A stretch of DNA of 64,000 nucleotides from Nocardioides marmoriginsengisoli (GTDB lineage: Bacteria; Actinomycetota; Actinomycetes; Propionibacteriales; Nocardioidaceae): assembly GCF_003725695.1 (NCBI RefSeq), contig NZ_RJSE01000007.1:944963-1008962 (forward strand). The letters run 5' to 3'. The notes beneath the pieces are model-generated. The model was given only the letters and a program-made list of their open reading frames with translations. It had not been told where the DNA came from and did not search any database. Numbering within the stretch: the stretch's first letter is position 1; each line of letters starts with the position of its first letter. The position numbers and the translations under genes are program-made. This document shows, in pieces, positions 1-8,618 of the stretch.

Positions 1-1659
1 CCACGTCTCATTCTGCTTGCGCTGCACCCAGCGTTCCCGACGCCAGTCCGCTGCCGGGTCGACGACCATCATTTCGTGGTCCTCGTCGCGTTCGAGTCGC
101 TCGACCCAGGTGAACGGGACGAAGATCATCCACGGAACCCCCCATCGCCACTCGACGTGGACACGCGCCGCCTCCGCCCAGGCGCGCTGTTCTCCACGCC
201 GGTTCAGCCCGCGACCTTCTCCCAAGTGCCCGGTGACCTGGCCGTCGTAGGCTTTCTTGAAGCGGCGAAGCGCGTGTTTCCGAGGTTCGCTGAGGTCCTC
301 CCACTCGTGCAGCAAAACCAAGGCGTCGTGACGCGTCATCCTGGCTCGGGCCGGCAGCCACGATGCGATCGACTTAGCCAGACCCTGGACGAGCAGCCCT
401 TGCAGGCCCGGCTCCGGGATGCCGCCGGTCAGGTCGATGTCGACGACCTCGGGAGCGGTGCCAACGATTCGTTCGAACTGCTCTGAGTCACCCCAACCCC
501 ATGCGCTTCCGCCAGCGTGGACAGCAACTCCGCGCCACTCGGCTTCCTTAGCTCGCCGACGGAACTCCTCGTTGTCGACGCCGGACAGCGGAGCGTGCAG
601 GACCGATGTGGGAGCGGCCAGGAGCGGGAGCGCGTTGTAGCGGATGATCGGGTAGCTGCGTTTGCCCTCCTCGGGTGGAGAGGCGGCCGCGACCCGGGAC
701 GCTGGTTGTAGACCATTGATGTACGTGCGGGCGCCTTCGGTGAGCTCGGCTTGCAGGACGAGGCTGGCCATCAGCTCGTCGAAGGTCTCCAACGCCACCA
801 GGTAGGAGGACACACCCCGCTCGGTGGCGGCCTCTAGGAGACGGCGCACCCGATCGGGTACACGGTCTGGCTCCCGTGCGAACCACCACAGGCCAGCAGG
901 CCAGGCGCTGTCGGGCAGCGTCGCGCTCTCCAGCATCTCCATGACGCTCTCATCGCGGCCACTGTAGCCCACGACGGCCAGTCCCACGTTCCGGCTGACG
1001 TCCTGAACGGACTGGCGCAGCACCTGGTCTTGCGCAACCAACTCGTCGGTCAGGTTCTTCAGCGACGACTCCCGGAAATCTCCGTGGAGCTTGACCAGGA
1101 GCGGATGATTCTCGGAGGACAGGATGTGGCGCGCACGGTCGACGCTGTTCAGCGCGGCGACGTTCAGGCGCCGCGGATCTCCTACGTCATTGACAGCGGA
1201 GTAGGACTCGGCGGCGGCTTGTTCGATCAGATCGTCGAAGTTGGTCGTGGTGGCGATGTCGATGAAGCCAGCGGTCATCAACGCCCCGAAGATCCTCTGA
1301 CCGTAGCTCGGGCTACAGCCCTTCAAGATGCCTTGCAGGTACGAATGGCGAGCCGACTCGTCAGGCAGTGCCAGCTTGAACGCGCAGGAGTAATCGTCCG
1401 CGGAGCCGAACAGCACCATACTGTTTCGGCCGTCGAAGTACGAGGTCAGTGCGGAGCGGACGTTCGGGTCGTTCGCGTTCAGGTTCTGGCGGACAAGGCC
1501 GTGCCGTTCTGCGTAGACACGCAGGAGCAGGTCGTCACGGACTTGATTCGCCGTCCGCAAGCCTGCCGACGCGCTCGCGCCGGCACCAAGGAGCCATGCG
1601 AACCGCTGGGGCTGAACAGCCCAGGCCCGCACGAAGGTGCCCTGATCGACAAAATCCAC
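1..1659 (-). CDS. SIR2-domain defence protein, probable Sir2-APAZ (partial, runs off left edge)
   Basis: I translated the minus strand from a GTG at 1659 (first start after an in-frame stop at 1669-1671) and the frame stays open for 553 codons to base 1. The first ~260 residues are a SIR2 fold: GAGAS (25-29), TNFDDLIE (139-146), KLHGD (190-194, H192 the likely catalytic His) and GYSGRDESVM (231-240). Defence SIR2 proteins of this type deplete NAD+ after phage sensing. The C-terminal half (YNALP near 325, a WAEA..RVHVEWR stretch and a DPAADWRRERW tail) and the overall size resemble the APAZ half of Sir2-APAZ proteins, which work with a short Argonaute. That assignment is from memory of the family, not a search. 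If right, the pAgo gene should lie just beyond the left edge. It is co-directional with the next gene 100 bp upstream. Confidence 0.8.
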   Translation of the reverse strand, partial: MDFVDQGTFVRAWAVQPQRFAWLLGAGASASAGLRTANQVRDDLLLRVYAERHGLVRQNLNANDPNVRSALTSYFDGRNSMVLFGSADDYSCAFKLALPDESARHSYLQGILKGCSPSYGQRIFGALMTAGFIDIATTTNFDDLIEQAAAESYSAVNDVGDPRRLNVAALNSVDRARHILSSENHPLLVKLHGDFRESSLKNLTDELVAQDQVLRQSVQDVSRNVGLAVVGYSGRDESVMEMLESATLPDSAWPAGLWWFAREPDRVPDRVRRLLEAATERGVSSYLVALETFDELMASLVLQAELTEGARTYINGLQPASRVAAASPPEEGKRSYPIIRYNALPLLAAPTSVLHAPLSGVDNEEFRRRAKEAEWRGVAVHAGGSAWGWGDSEQFERIVGTAPEVVDIDLTGGIPEPGLQGLLVQGLAKSIASWLPARARMTRHDALVLLHEWEDLSEPRKHALRRFKKAYDGQVTGHLGEGRGLNRRGEQRAWAEAARVHVEWRWGVPWMIFVPFTWVERLERDEDHEMMVVDPAADWRRERWVQRKQNETW

Positions 1660-1759
1660 CCTCGATGTTCACACGGGGTCGTAACCGAACCTGTGTTCGA
1701 CACGCGCCGACGTAGATTCCAGCCAGCTGACCAAAACGAACCGTCAGGATGTCGGTTTC

Positions 1760-3220
1760 TCACATCTCGAAGTTGTTGACCCGGTCCTCGAGCTCGGAGT
1801 ACCGATTCACGGTCGCTTCGAATGGTTCGTGGACCTCGCTCATCGCCTTCTTCAGCATCTGTCGGTGGTCAGCGTTGAACGGAACCTGGATACCGGCCTC
1901 GATCCACTGCATGGCCGACGCCATCGGGCCGGTCTGGAGGAACGCGTCGGTTGCATCGAAGACATCGCAAGCTTGTGGGAACCCAGTCGGCGTATCGGGG
2001 ATGACGGTCGCCTTGACGGCGCCAGCGCCTTCGGTCAGGCGTGCTGGTATCGCGCCGACGGGCGTGTGGATGAGCAGGGCGCGTTCCTTCTTCCCGAACC
2101 CGCCGTGAGCATCGAGGTTGCGGAACTCTTCGACGGCGACTTTCAGCCTGATGAAAACTTCGTCGGCTTCCGGACACGCCGGGATGACACGCTTCCACTT
2201 CAGGGACCACGTGTCGCCAATGACCTCGGTGACGCTTCGCTCCTGCGGTTCCCAGCCTGTGAACGGTAGTGCCAGCACCAGCACGTGCTCGAGCCAGGAG
2301 AAGTACGCCGACGCCATCGCCGTCAGGCAGTAACCCAGCTGGTTGCGGACTACAAGCGGCATTAGGAAGTGCTCGCCTGGCTTCCCGCCGGCAGCGAGGA
2401 ACCCCATGCCGGCCATCTCCTGGCGAAGCTCATCGTCGCCGTGACCGTCGATGAATGCTTGCGCCTGCCAGCGGAAGTAGTCGTAGGCACCTCGGAGCCG
2501 TGCGTGCTGGTTGAGCAAGGTGATGTTGCCAGCGCTGACCTGCTCCTTGACCACCTTCGCGAACACGTGCTGGTCGAAGACCTGCACCGCTCGTCCGAGT
2601 CGAGTCAGGAAGTCGTGGAAGAACGTGTCCAGATCTGGGTCCTCAGACAGATCGTGCCGCGTTGACGACATCGCCTTGGGGACCCTCGTCCTGCTGGCCA
2701 TCTTGAGGAGGTCGTCAATCTCGTCGAGCCAGTTCTCGGACTGCTTGGTCGTTGCTGTCGGCCGGGTCGGGCCAGAGCCCGTCAGACCGGAACTCGCAAT
2801 ATCGCCCTCGACGAGGCCGGACTCAACGTTTTCTGCGGCGGCTATCAGGTTGGCCTCCGGATCGAGATCATCCTCGGAATCGTCATTGCTGATGTCGAGC
2901 AGATTGTGAGTGAAGCCGGTGACGTCGGCCTCGACCATGAAGCGGAGTCCGAACTTGGTCGATGAAAGTGAGACGTTCCGGTCGCGGAAACGGCCCCCGA
3001 GTCGCCACGAGGTCTTGTCATCCCAACGTTGAGGGACGTAGCCGGCCCATCGCAGCGCGGCGCGCGCGAGTTCCGGAAGCGGGAAGTAGTCGACAGGTAC
3101 AGCGATGCGCATCTCACCGTCGGTCCACGGCTGTTCCGGGTCATCGGGTGCGAAGTCAGCCATGATGCGGCTGAGAAGGGCTGCTGTCTCGGCGCTAGGT
3201 TCGAGGGCATCGAAGTCCAT
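1760..3220 (-). CDS. Unknown 486-aa protein with HEPN-like R-N-x3-H motif
   Basis: No family was recognised. The protein is acidic around residues 110-145 and low in complexity near 140-160. The C-terminal half (about 200-400) looks helical. A hydrophobic helical segment (YFSWLEHVLVLAL, about 306-318) is followed by EEFRNLDAHGG (364-374), where R367-N368-x3-H372 fits the Rx4-6H active-site pattern of HEPN ribonucleases, with the usual polar residue after Arg. This is a motif-level match only. The gene sits 100 bp upstream of the SIR2 gene on the same strand inside a defence island, so it could be a partner or a separate toxin-like gene. The start is the ATG giving MDFDALEPS; no strong ribosome-binding site was seen. 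Confidence 0.75.
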   Translation of the reverse strand: MDFDALEPSAETAALLSRIMADFAPDDPEQPWTDGEMRIAVPVDYFPLPELARAALRWAGYVPQRWDDKTSWRLGGRFRDRNVSLSSTKFGLRFMVEADVTGFTHNLLDISNDDSEDDLDPEANLIAAAENVESGLVEGDIASSGLTGSGPTRPTATTKQSENWLDEIDDLLKMASRTRVPKAMSSTRHDLSEDPDLDTFFHDFLTRLGRAVQVFDQHVFAKVVKEQVSAGNITLLNQHARLRGAYDYFRWQAQAFIDGHGDDELRQEMAGMGFLAAGGKPGEHFLMPLVVRNQLGYCLTAMASAYFSWLEHVLVLALPFTGWEPQERSVTEVIGDTWSLKWKRVIPACPEADEVFIRLKVAVEEFRNLDAHGGFGKKERALLIHTPVGAIPARLTEGAGAVKATVIPDTPTGFPQACDVFDATDAFLQTGPMASAMQWIEAGIQVPFNADHRQMLKKAMSEVHEPFEATVNRYSELEDRVNNFEM

Positions 3221-3361
3221 CGGGGAAATCTAGTCTTCGGCCCACCCTGGTCGGTACCGAGTTTGCGCTCCGATCGACTCCCGTGAAGAAAGCTGGCTGA
3301 GCTGGGTGCAATTCGTTCAGGCTCCAGTGGCAGCTCTCATCAAGGCAGGCTGACCGTCGAA

Positions 3362-3898
3362 CTACCTGGGCGAACCTGCGCCTTCGCGGTCATGGTCACC
3401 GACGATGGTGGCGCCGATGCGCTCGAGGATGGCGAACGGGCCGTACTCGCGGGTTGGGCCCTCGAGGCCGTCGATGAGGTCGGCGATTGCGGCCTCGAAG
3501 TGCGTGACCTGCATGTTGTAGTTAGGCAGTGGGATGGTTCCGCGCGCGCCGTCGACGCGGGCGAGAACGACGCGGTCGATGAGGGCGCCGTTCCAAAAGA
3601 TGTCAGCCCAGAACAGTCGGATGCTGGGGTCTGGGAACTTGTCGGCCCAGTCGAAGTGTCGGCGGTCATTGGGGTCGGTTGCGTCATCGACATCAAGACC
3701 CCAGGAGATGGTGAGGCTGGGCTCATCGCGGCACACGGCCTGCTCCCGATGCTCGCCCATCACATAGCTGAACCCGCCGTCGCGTCCGGTGCCCCACTGC
3801 CACCGGTAGTGAAAGTTCGGGCCGTCGCTAGGGACGCGGTACCAGGCATCGGCCGTGCGGTCGGCGATGAGATCGTTCTGAATGGTGAACAGGTTCAC
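3362..3898 (-). CDS. Hypothetical protein, 178 aa
   Basis: The frame is open further upstream, but the GTG at 3898 is preceded by a GGAGGAA ribosome-binding site at good spacing, giving VNLFTIQNDLIADRTADAWYR as N-terminus. The protein is rich in Trp, Tyr and Asp (WYRVPSDGPNFHYRWQWGTGRDGG; DWADKFPDPSIRLFWADIFWNG), has no transmembrane segment, and has a charged tail. No family was recognised. It is co-directional with the 486-aa gene (141 bp downstream) and the nitrilase-like gene upstream, so it may belong to the same defence-island transcription unit. Confidence 0.7.
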   Translation of the reverse strand: MNLFTIQNDLIADRTADAWYRVPSDGPNFHYRWQWGTGRDGGFSYVMGEHREQAVCRDEPSLTISWGLDVDDATDPNDRRHFDWADKFPDPSIRLFWADIFWNGALIDRVVLARVDGARGTIPLPNYNMQVTHFEAAIADLIDGLEGPTREYGPFAILERIGATIVGDHDREGAGSPR

Positions 3899-4152
3899 GG
3901 CGGTTCCTCCGGGAAAGGGCTGTTGAGAATCCGACGGTAGAACGAGCCTCCGACAGTTCCGATCTGGCGGTGCGCGGGGCTGGTCCACGGGTCAGTCCGT
4001 GGGCTGGCTGAAGGGCGGCACGGACTGCGCGTACTGCTGGCGTTCGCAGACGACGCCGCAAAATGAGACGTAGGGGTGGTGGCAAGGTGCCATGGCGCTG
4101 CGTGTTCTTGCGGCGTTCTGCGCCAGGCCTTACCTACGAGGCGCGGTCAAAG

Positions 4153-5562
4153 TCACGGGGTCCGGAGGTTGCTCGTCCTAACGCTCAGAGCATCCGTCAC
4201 CGGCCCCTGGGACCTGCGGAGCGGGTTGGAGACTGCATCGAGATCGGTCGTGTACTCGTTCGCGATCGGCGTCACAACCATCAGAGTGGTCGCGGGCACC
4301 TTCACCTTGTCGCCGGTCTTCGGGTCTTCCTGTTCCTCGTCGCGGCCCAGCGCGAGACTGTTGATCGTGATGACGGTGCTGCCAATGTCCTTGGCCAGCG
4401 AGTTCGACGCCTGATGCTGCCACCGGTAGGCGATGATCGGCGGCGCCACGATCGGCGCTAGAACCAATGAGACACCCAGTTCGCGGAGCATTGCACCGTC
4501 CTGAGTCAGGTGGTCAAGGTCCTCGCAGACGAGGATGGCGACCCGGCCAGCGCGGCTCTCGATGACGGTCAACTTTTTCCCCTGGATCATGCCCTCGTCC
4601 AGGATGACCTCCGGTGCTGTGCCTAGCCCGTATGACGCACGGTAGTCGGGCAGGATCGTAAACCCGTGTCGCTTGTCCTGGACGGCGATGACAGTGCCCG
4701 AGCGACCGTCGAGCAGCACGGCCCGGTTGGGACCCAGGGTGACGCCGGACGCGGTCACTACCCCTGGCGTCGGTGCGGACACACCCGGGTGCGTGCCGGT
4801 CACGTTGCCGGTGCCGACCAGGACCCAGTCTGGCCCGCCGGGCGCGCACGTGGCTTGCCACGAGGCGAGGATGGCATCGTCTAGCGTTGCCTCTGGGACG
4901 AGCGCGATCTGGGCGCCAGAATCACGGAACGCCTCCATCGCCTTCTTGACCCGACGTTCCAGGGTCGGGTCCGGCGTGCACGTGTAGATGTCGACGCCAG
5001 CCGCGGTCGTCTCGTGCGCCAGTTTGATCTCGCCGGGCGCGGCGAAGGGAATTTGCGCGACTGGGACCAGACCGCCGGCGGCGACGGTGATGTCGAAGCG
5101 CTGAAGGGTGGTGGCGTGGAGATTGATCTGGGTGCAGCGTCGCCAGGTGCTGGTGGACACCCTGATGGTGTGGAAAACCTCGTCCAGGGCCGCTGAAGTC
5201 GCGCGGGGCCGCCCGGCCTCGACGTAGCGGGGGAGGACGGCGCCTTCGGTCGTGGAATTGAACCTGCCGGTACGCAGGAACTGGCCCCGCAGGGTCATCG
5301 AGAGCGGGTCGGTCGCGAAGGACATCGGTGTACCGCGCTGCAGAGCCTTGTCGAGGGCGGAGAGGATGCCGAGCAGCTGGACCGGGGCGGCCGCGGCGAT
5401 GGTGGCGGCGTCGACCATGCCGGTGTTCTTGATTTGGTCCCGAGCGTCAGCGAAAGCCGCGTCCCGACCCGGATCGGAGCTCCACTTCTGGAGCTCACCT
5501 GATACCGGGCTCTCCGCGGACAGACGGTCGTACGCCTCGGCGAAGGCGTCACCTGGTTCCAT
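4153..5562 (-). CDS. Nitrilase-superfamily (carbon-nitrogen hydrolase fold) protein, 469 aa
   Basis: The C-terminal ~270 residues show the Glu-Lys-Cys layout of the nitrilase superfamily: E224 in LVPEATL, K297 in VQDKRHGF, and C346 in AILVCEDLDH, each after a hydrophobic strand. These enzymes hydrolyse or condense C-N bonds through a thioester on the Cys. The N-terminal ~190 residues are an extra domain I do not recognise, so the protein is much longer than the usual 270-350 aa. It lies in a defence island, and nitrilase domains are known in some anti-phage reverse-transcriptase systems (DRT type 1). It is divergent from the winged-helix gene across a 63-bp promoter region. The substrate is unknown. 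Confidence 0.8.
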   Translation of the reverse strand: MEPGDAFAEAYDRLSAESPVSGELQKWSSDPGRDAAFADARDQIKNTGMVDAATIAAAAPVQLLGILSALDKALQRGTPMSFATDPLSMTLRGQFLRTGRFNSTTEGAVLPRYVEAGRPRATSAALDEVFHTIRVSTSTWRRCTQINLHATTLQRFDITVAAGGLVPVAQIPFAAPGEIKLAHETTAAGVDIYTCTPDPTLERRVKKAMEAFRDSGAQIALVPEATLDDAILASWQATCAPGGPDWVLVGTGNVTGTHPGVSAPTPGVVTASGVTLGPNRAVLLDGRSGTVIAVQDKRHGFTILPDYRASYGLGTAPEVILDEGMIQGKKLTVIESRAGRVAILVCEDLDHLTQDGAMLRELGVSLVLAPIVAPPIIAYRWQHQASNSLAKDIGSTVITINSLALGRDEEQEDPKTGDKVKVPATTLMVVTPIANEYTTDLDAVSNPLRRSQGPVTDALSVRTSNLRTP

Positions 5563-5575
5563 GCCGTAACCATAC

Positions 5576-5594
5576 TTGACATATAGTTGATATG
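5576..5594. promoter_or_regulatory. Divergent promoter region with CATAT-N5-ATATG operator candidate
   Basis: The 63-bp gap between the nitrilase-like and winged-helix genes is AT-rich against its surroundings. It holds TTGACA (5576-5581) overlapping the inverted repeat CATAT/AGTTG/ATATG (5580-5594). The position between divergent genes, one coding a wHTH protein, suggests autoregulation. This is inference only. Confidence 0.45.
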
Positions 5595-5625
5595 CCAGGA
5601 CAGTTCATCACAGGAGGTGAATTTC

Positions 5626-6639
5626 ATGACCATCAAGCCCGCCCGCTCCAGCATCATGCACACAGACACAACCGACAAGGCCAGCCAGATCAATCGTCCC
5701 GTCGACACGGCGAGGCCGACAGGCAGCGCCAGGGTTGGTGCAGCCATCGTCCAAGTCCTCAGGGAAGGACGCACGCTGCTCGATACCACCGGAACGGTCG
5801 ATGCCGTCTGGATAGACGGCCTCTCTGCGGTAGTGGTCGACACGTTGATGACGACCGGCTCCGACGGCGTTTCTGAACTTGAGAGCGCGCTTGCCACGTT
5901 CGATGCCGAACTCCGGGCCCGCCAGGGCGACGACGTCGCCAGCGCCAAGCTGGAGGTCTTGCGACGCATCGCCCAGCTCGGAGCACAAGCCCTCATCCCT
6001 CGGGAAGCAGCGCGAAGCATCGAGCCGAACACTCACGCAGCGAACCTTCTCGTCCTGCTCGACGAGAGCAAGAGCGAAGTGTTCAACGACGTAATCGCAG
6101 AGCAGTTCGGGCTGCACCCAACTCAGCTCAGCCACATCACCAACAAGTTGACCAGTCAGGGGCTCCTTCAGCGGACTAAGTACGGCCGACGAGCCAGTTG
6201 GTCGCTGACCGCCACCGGCGAACTCGCTGCAGAGCAGATTAAGGAACGTGACGGGTCGACCATGCCGGACGACGCCGTCACCGTAACTACGCCAGCAGAG
6301 TTGGAGGATGCAGTACACAGATCTGTTGACGCGCTCGAAATCGACACCCCGAACGCAGAAGATGCCTGGTATGTCCGAGCGACCCTCGGCCGGATGAGCG
6401 GAATAGACGTCTTCGGCACCACAGAACTGCCGTCGGTTCTCTTCCCAAGCTCACTGCAGGACGCTGCCTACATCCGCAGCGACCTGGCCAAGGCCCTGGT
6501 TCGGTTCTACCGCCTCGCGTCCCACACACACCGGCTCCCTGGAGCCGAACCCGGAGGACTGACCATCGCGGGTTCATTCGTCCACAGAACCAGCGTCGAA
6601 GAGCCCGGCGCCGAACTCGAAGATGCTGAGCGAGCCTGA
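5626..6639 (+). CDS. Winged-helix (MarR-like) DNA-binding protein, 337 aa
   Basis: The start is ATG 5626 because a strong AGGAGGTG lies 7 nt upstream; an upstream in-frame start at 5587 has no such site. Residues ~140-200 form a winged helix of MarR type: NDVIAEQFGLHPTQLSHITNKLTSQGLLQRTKYGRRASWSLTATG, with a recognition helix and wing. The N-terminal ~125 residues are probably helical and of unknown role, and the C-terminal ~100 residues are unassigned. It is the first gene of a likely four-gene operon; its stop overlaps the next start. It could be the local regulator or a DNA-binding part of a defence system. Confidence 0.8.
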   Translation: MTIKPARSSIMHTDTTDKASQINRPVDTARPTGSARVGAAIVQVLREGRTLLDTTGTVDAVWIDGLSAVVVDTLMTTGSDGVSELESALATFDAELRARQGDDVASAKLEVLRRIAQLGAQALIPREAARSIEPNTHAANLLVLLDESKSEVFNDVIAEQFGLHPTQLSHITNKLTSQGLLQRTKYGRRASWSLTATGELAAEQIKERDGSTMPDDAVTVTTPAELEDAVHRSVDALEIDTPNAEDAWYVRATLGRMSGIDVFGTTELPSVLFPSSLQDAAYIRSDLAKALVRFYRLASHTHRLPGAEPGGLTIAGSFVHRTSVEEPGAELEDAERA

Positions 6640-6995
6640 TGATGCGCTCACGCACCCACTCCCCAACCACACCCCCCGTCACGGCGCCCTTGATCGCAGC
6701 TAACAGCACCCCGGCGCAGACCAAGGACGTCAACCGAAAGGGCGACTACCGAGTGACCGACAACAACCCGAGGACCACCAGGTCCTGGAACGAGCTCCGC
6801 GACGAGGCAACCGCCATCAGCCTCGCCGTGGTGGATGCAGGCGACGCTAACGTCACCTTCCGCATCACCCCGAAAAACCACAACCAAGAAGAAGGCAACA
6901 GCACCGTGAACGTTCTGACAGACCTCATTGAGCACGGCGGGACCGTGCGCATCCTGGGACCCGCCGGGTCCGAGGAGGGCGTGCGCCAGTCCTAA
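6639..6995 (+). CDS. Small hypothetical protein, up to 118 aa
   Basis: The ATG at 6639 overlaps the TGA of the winged-helix gene, implying translational coupling. The first ~35 residues are low-complexity (Thr/Pro/Ala). An internal GTG near 6755 (VTDNNPRTTRSWNELRD) may be the true start and would give about 80 aa. The C-terminal part (WNELRDEATAISLAVVDAGDANVTFRITPKN...VLTDLIEHGGTVRILGP) looks like a compact alpha/beta domain. No family was recognised. It sits 72 bp before the deoxyribosyltransferase-like gene. Confidence 0.6.
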   Translation: MMRSRTHSPTTPPVTAPLIAANSTPAQTKDVNRKGDYRVTDNNPRTTRSWNELRDEATAISLAVVDAGDANVTFRITPKNHNQEEGNSTVNVLTDLIEHGGTVRILGPAGSEEGVRQS

Positions 6996-7067
6996 CCAGC
7001 TCAACGAGGTCGCCGCGACCAGTCTCAGACACCGACCGCCCGTACGGGCAGAATCACCGAGGCGACC

Positions 7068-8618
7068 ATGGCCGACAACACCGCACACACCGTCCAGCAT
7101 CTTGAGGAGCACGAGCTCTTCGCGCTCCTCCTCGTGGCGCTCAAGCTGCACGCCGGACGAGAGGCGCCCGTCGGCGCTGACGTCACCTTCGAGACCGAGG
7201 CCGCCGACCTCGACCGAGCCCAGGTCACCAACATCGCTCACGCCCACCGAAGGACCTGTGCCGAAGTGGCCGAGTCGAGCCTCGAGTCGCTCGCGTCGGT
7301 CATGGCTGCACTCGCCACCCACATCGCGTTCGCTGACCTTCTTGACGACCCCGAGCTCCGCCGGCTCTACGCCTCAGTTGTCAGCGACAGCCTCGCTGGC
7401 CGCAACCAGCACTTCATCGAGTGGGACGACGACCAGACATTCCCGCCTGCCCTCGACCAAGCTCGGAACAGTGGGAGCCAAGGACCGCTCCTCGACTGGT
7501 ACGAGGATCACCTCGAACCACAACCCGCGATTCAACTGTTCGCCGTCATCATCGGCGCGATGACCGACGGCGAGGAGATGAAAATCAAGGCCGTCCGCAG
7601 CCGCGCCACCGCCGTCAAGCTCGTCCTCGAGCGTCACGGCTATGCCGTCCACGCCCCGTGCACCGGCCCGCCCAGCGGCCGCGATCCCGCCGTCGTCGTC
7701 CAGGATGATGTAGACAAGATCGCGCGCGCCGACATCGTCATCGCGCTCCTCGACCCGGCCGCCCACGGCGTCGGTATCCTCCTCGGCGAAGCCGCACGCA
7801 GCCACCCCGCGGTGATCTTCGTCGCCGAAGCTTGCACCGACATCACGCCGCTTGCCGCCATCGTGGGGGACCCCGACCCCACCCGGGTCACCTACATCAC
7901 CGATGCCAGCATGGCGACCGAAGTCGAACGGGCCCTCATCCGTCGCCGCGACGCCCTCCGCGCCCGAGCCGCGCGACGCCGGCTCAAGGCGACGAACTCG
8001 ATGGAGACATACGACGAGTACTCCCAGGCCTACCGGTTCGCGCTCGACAGCGGTCTCACCCTCGAGGTGCCCGACCACCCCGACTACCGAGTCCGGCTCA
8101 TCTGCACAAGCATGACATCCTTCCGCGCGGCCACCCAGACCGAGCTTGAGGACATCTGCACGGCCCTGAACGACCTGCTCTACGGTCCCGACCAGTTCGA
8201 GAAGCCTGCCGAAGCCGCACAGGAGTCCGAGCCCGGCGCCGAGGACACATCGATCGCGGACAAGCCGTCGGTCGACGGCAAGGGCGACGTCGTAGAGGAC
8301 GACCAGGACGACGAGTTCGTCGAAGAGTGGGACCAGCCGTCCCTGTTCCAGGACTTCACCCGCCACACCGAGGCCGCAACCGGCGAACTTCCGCCCGGCT
8401 GGCGCAAGGTCAATCCGCTGACCGAGCGCGAACTGAACTTCGCGGAGATTTCAAACGAGTTCCTCGAGCTGAACCAGCGCGAGTTCCGGCGGATGGTTCA
8501 CGAAGCCCGGGTCGTGCGGTATCGCGAGTCGCTCGCCGGAGCCGGTGTCAGCCGTGCCCACTTCGGCGATGCCCGGGCGTGGCTCACGTTCTGGAAAGTC
8601 AACCTGGGGCGCCCATGA
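7068..8618 (+). CDS. Protein with nucleoside-2-deoxyribosyltransferase-like Rossmann domain, 516 aa
   Basis: Residues ~155-280 carry the signature of the nucleoside deoxyribosyltransferase/TIR-like flavodoxin fold: a strand at GYAVHAP, then DDVDKIARADIVIALLD (213-229) and GVGILLGEAARS (235-246, E241 the likely catalytic Glu), then PAVIFVAE. Enzymes of this fold cleave N-glycosidic bonds of nucleosides or nucleotides. The N-terminal ~150 residues are helical. Residues 380-430 are an acidic linker, and the C-terminal ~90 residues are unassigned. Its TGA overlaps the ATG of the ImmA/IrrE-like gene. This combination suggests a nucleotide-targeting effector with a peptidase partner, which is an inference from fold and context. 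Confidence 0.75.
   Translation: MADNTAHTVQHLEEHELFALLLVALKLHAGREAPVGADVTFETEAADLDRAQVTNIAHAHRRTCAEVAESSLESLASVMAALATHIAFADLLDDPELRRLYASVVSDSLAGRNQHFIEWDDDQTFPPALDQARNSGSQGPLLDWYEDHLEPQPAIQLFAVIIGAMTDGEEMKIKAVRSRATAVKLVLERHGYAVHAPCTGPPSGRDPAVVVQDDVDKIARADIVIALLDPAAHGVGILLGEAARSHPAVIFVAEACTDITPLAAIVGDPDPTRVTYITDASMATEVERALIRRRDALRARAARRRLKATNSMETYDEYSQAYRFALDSGLTLEVPDHPDYRVRLICTSMTSFRAATQTELEDICTALNDLLYGPDQFEKPAEAAQESEPGAEDTSIADKPSVDGKGDVVEDDQDDEFVEEWDQPSLFQDFTRHTEAATGELPPGWRKVNPLTERELNFAEISNEFLELNQREFRRMVHEARVVRYRESLAGAGVSRAHFGDARAWLTFWKVNLGRP

Noticed and set aside
1030-1779. 249-codon plus-strand frame
   Set aside because: Mirror of the SIR2 gene on the minus strand; composition is shadow-like and the SIR2 motifs settle the coding strand.
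7374-8366. 330-codon minus-strand frame
   Set aside because: Antisense to the deoxyribosyltransferase-like gene; repetitive Gly/Val/Asp shadow composition.
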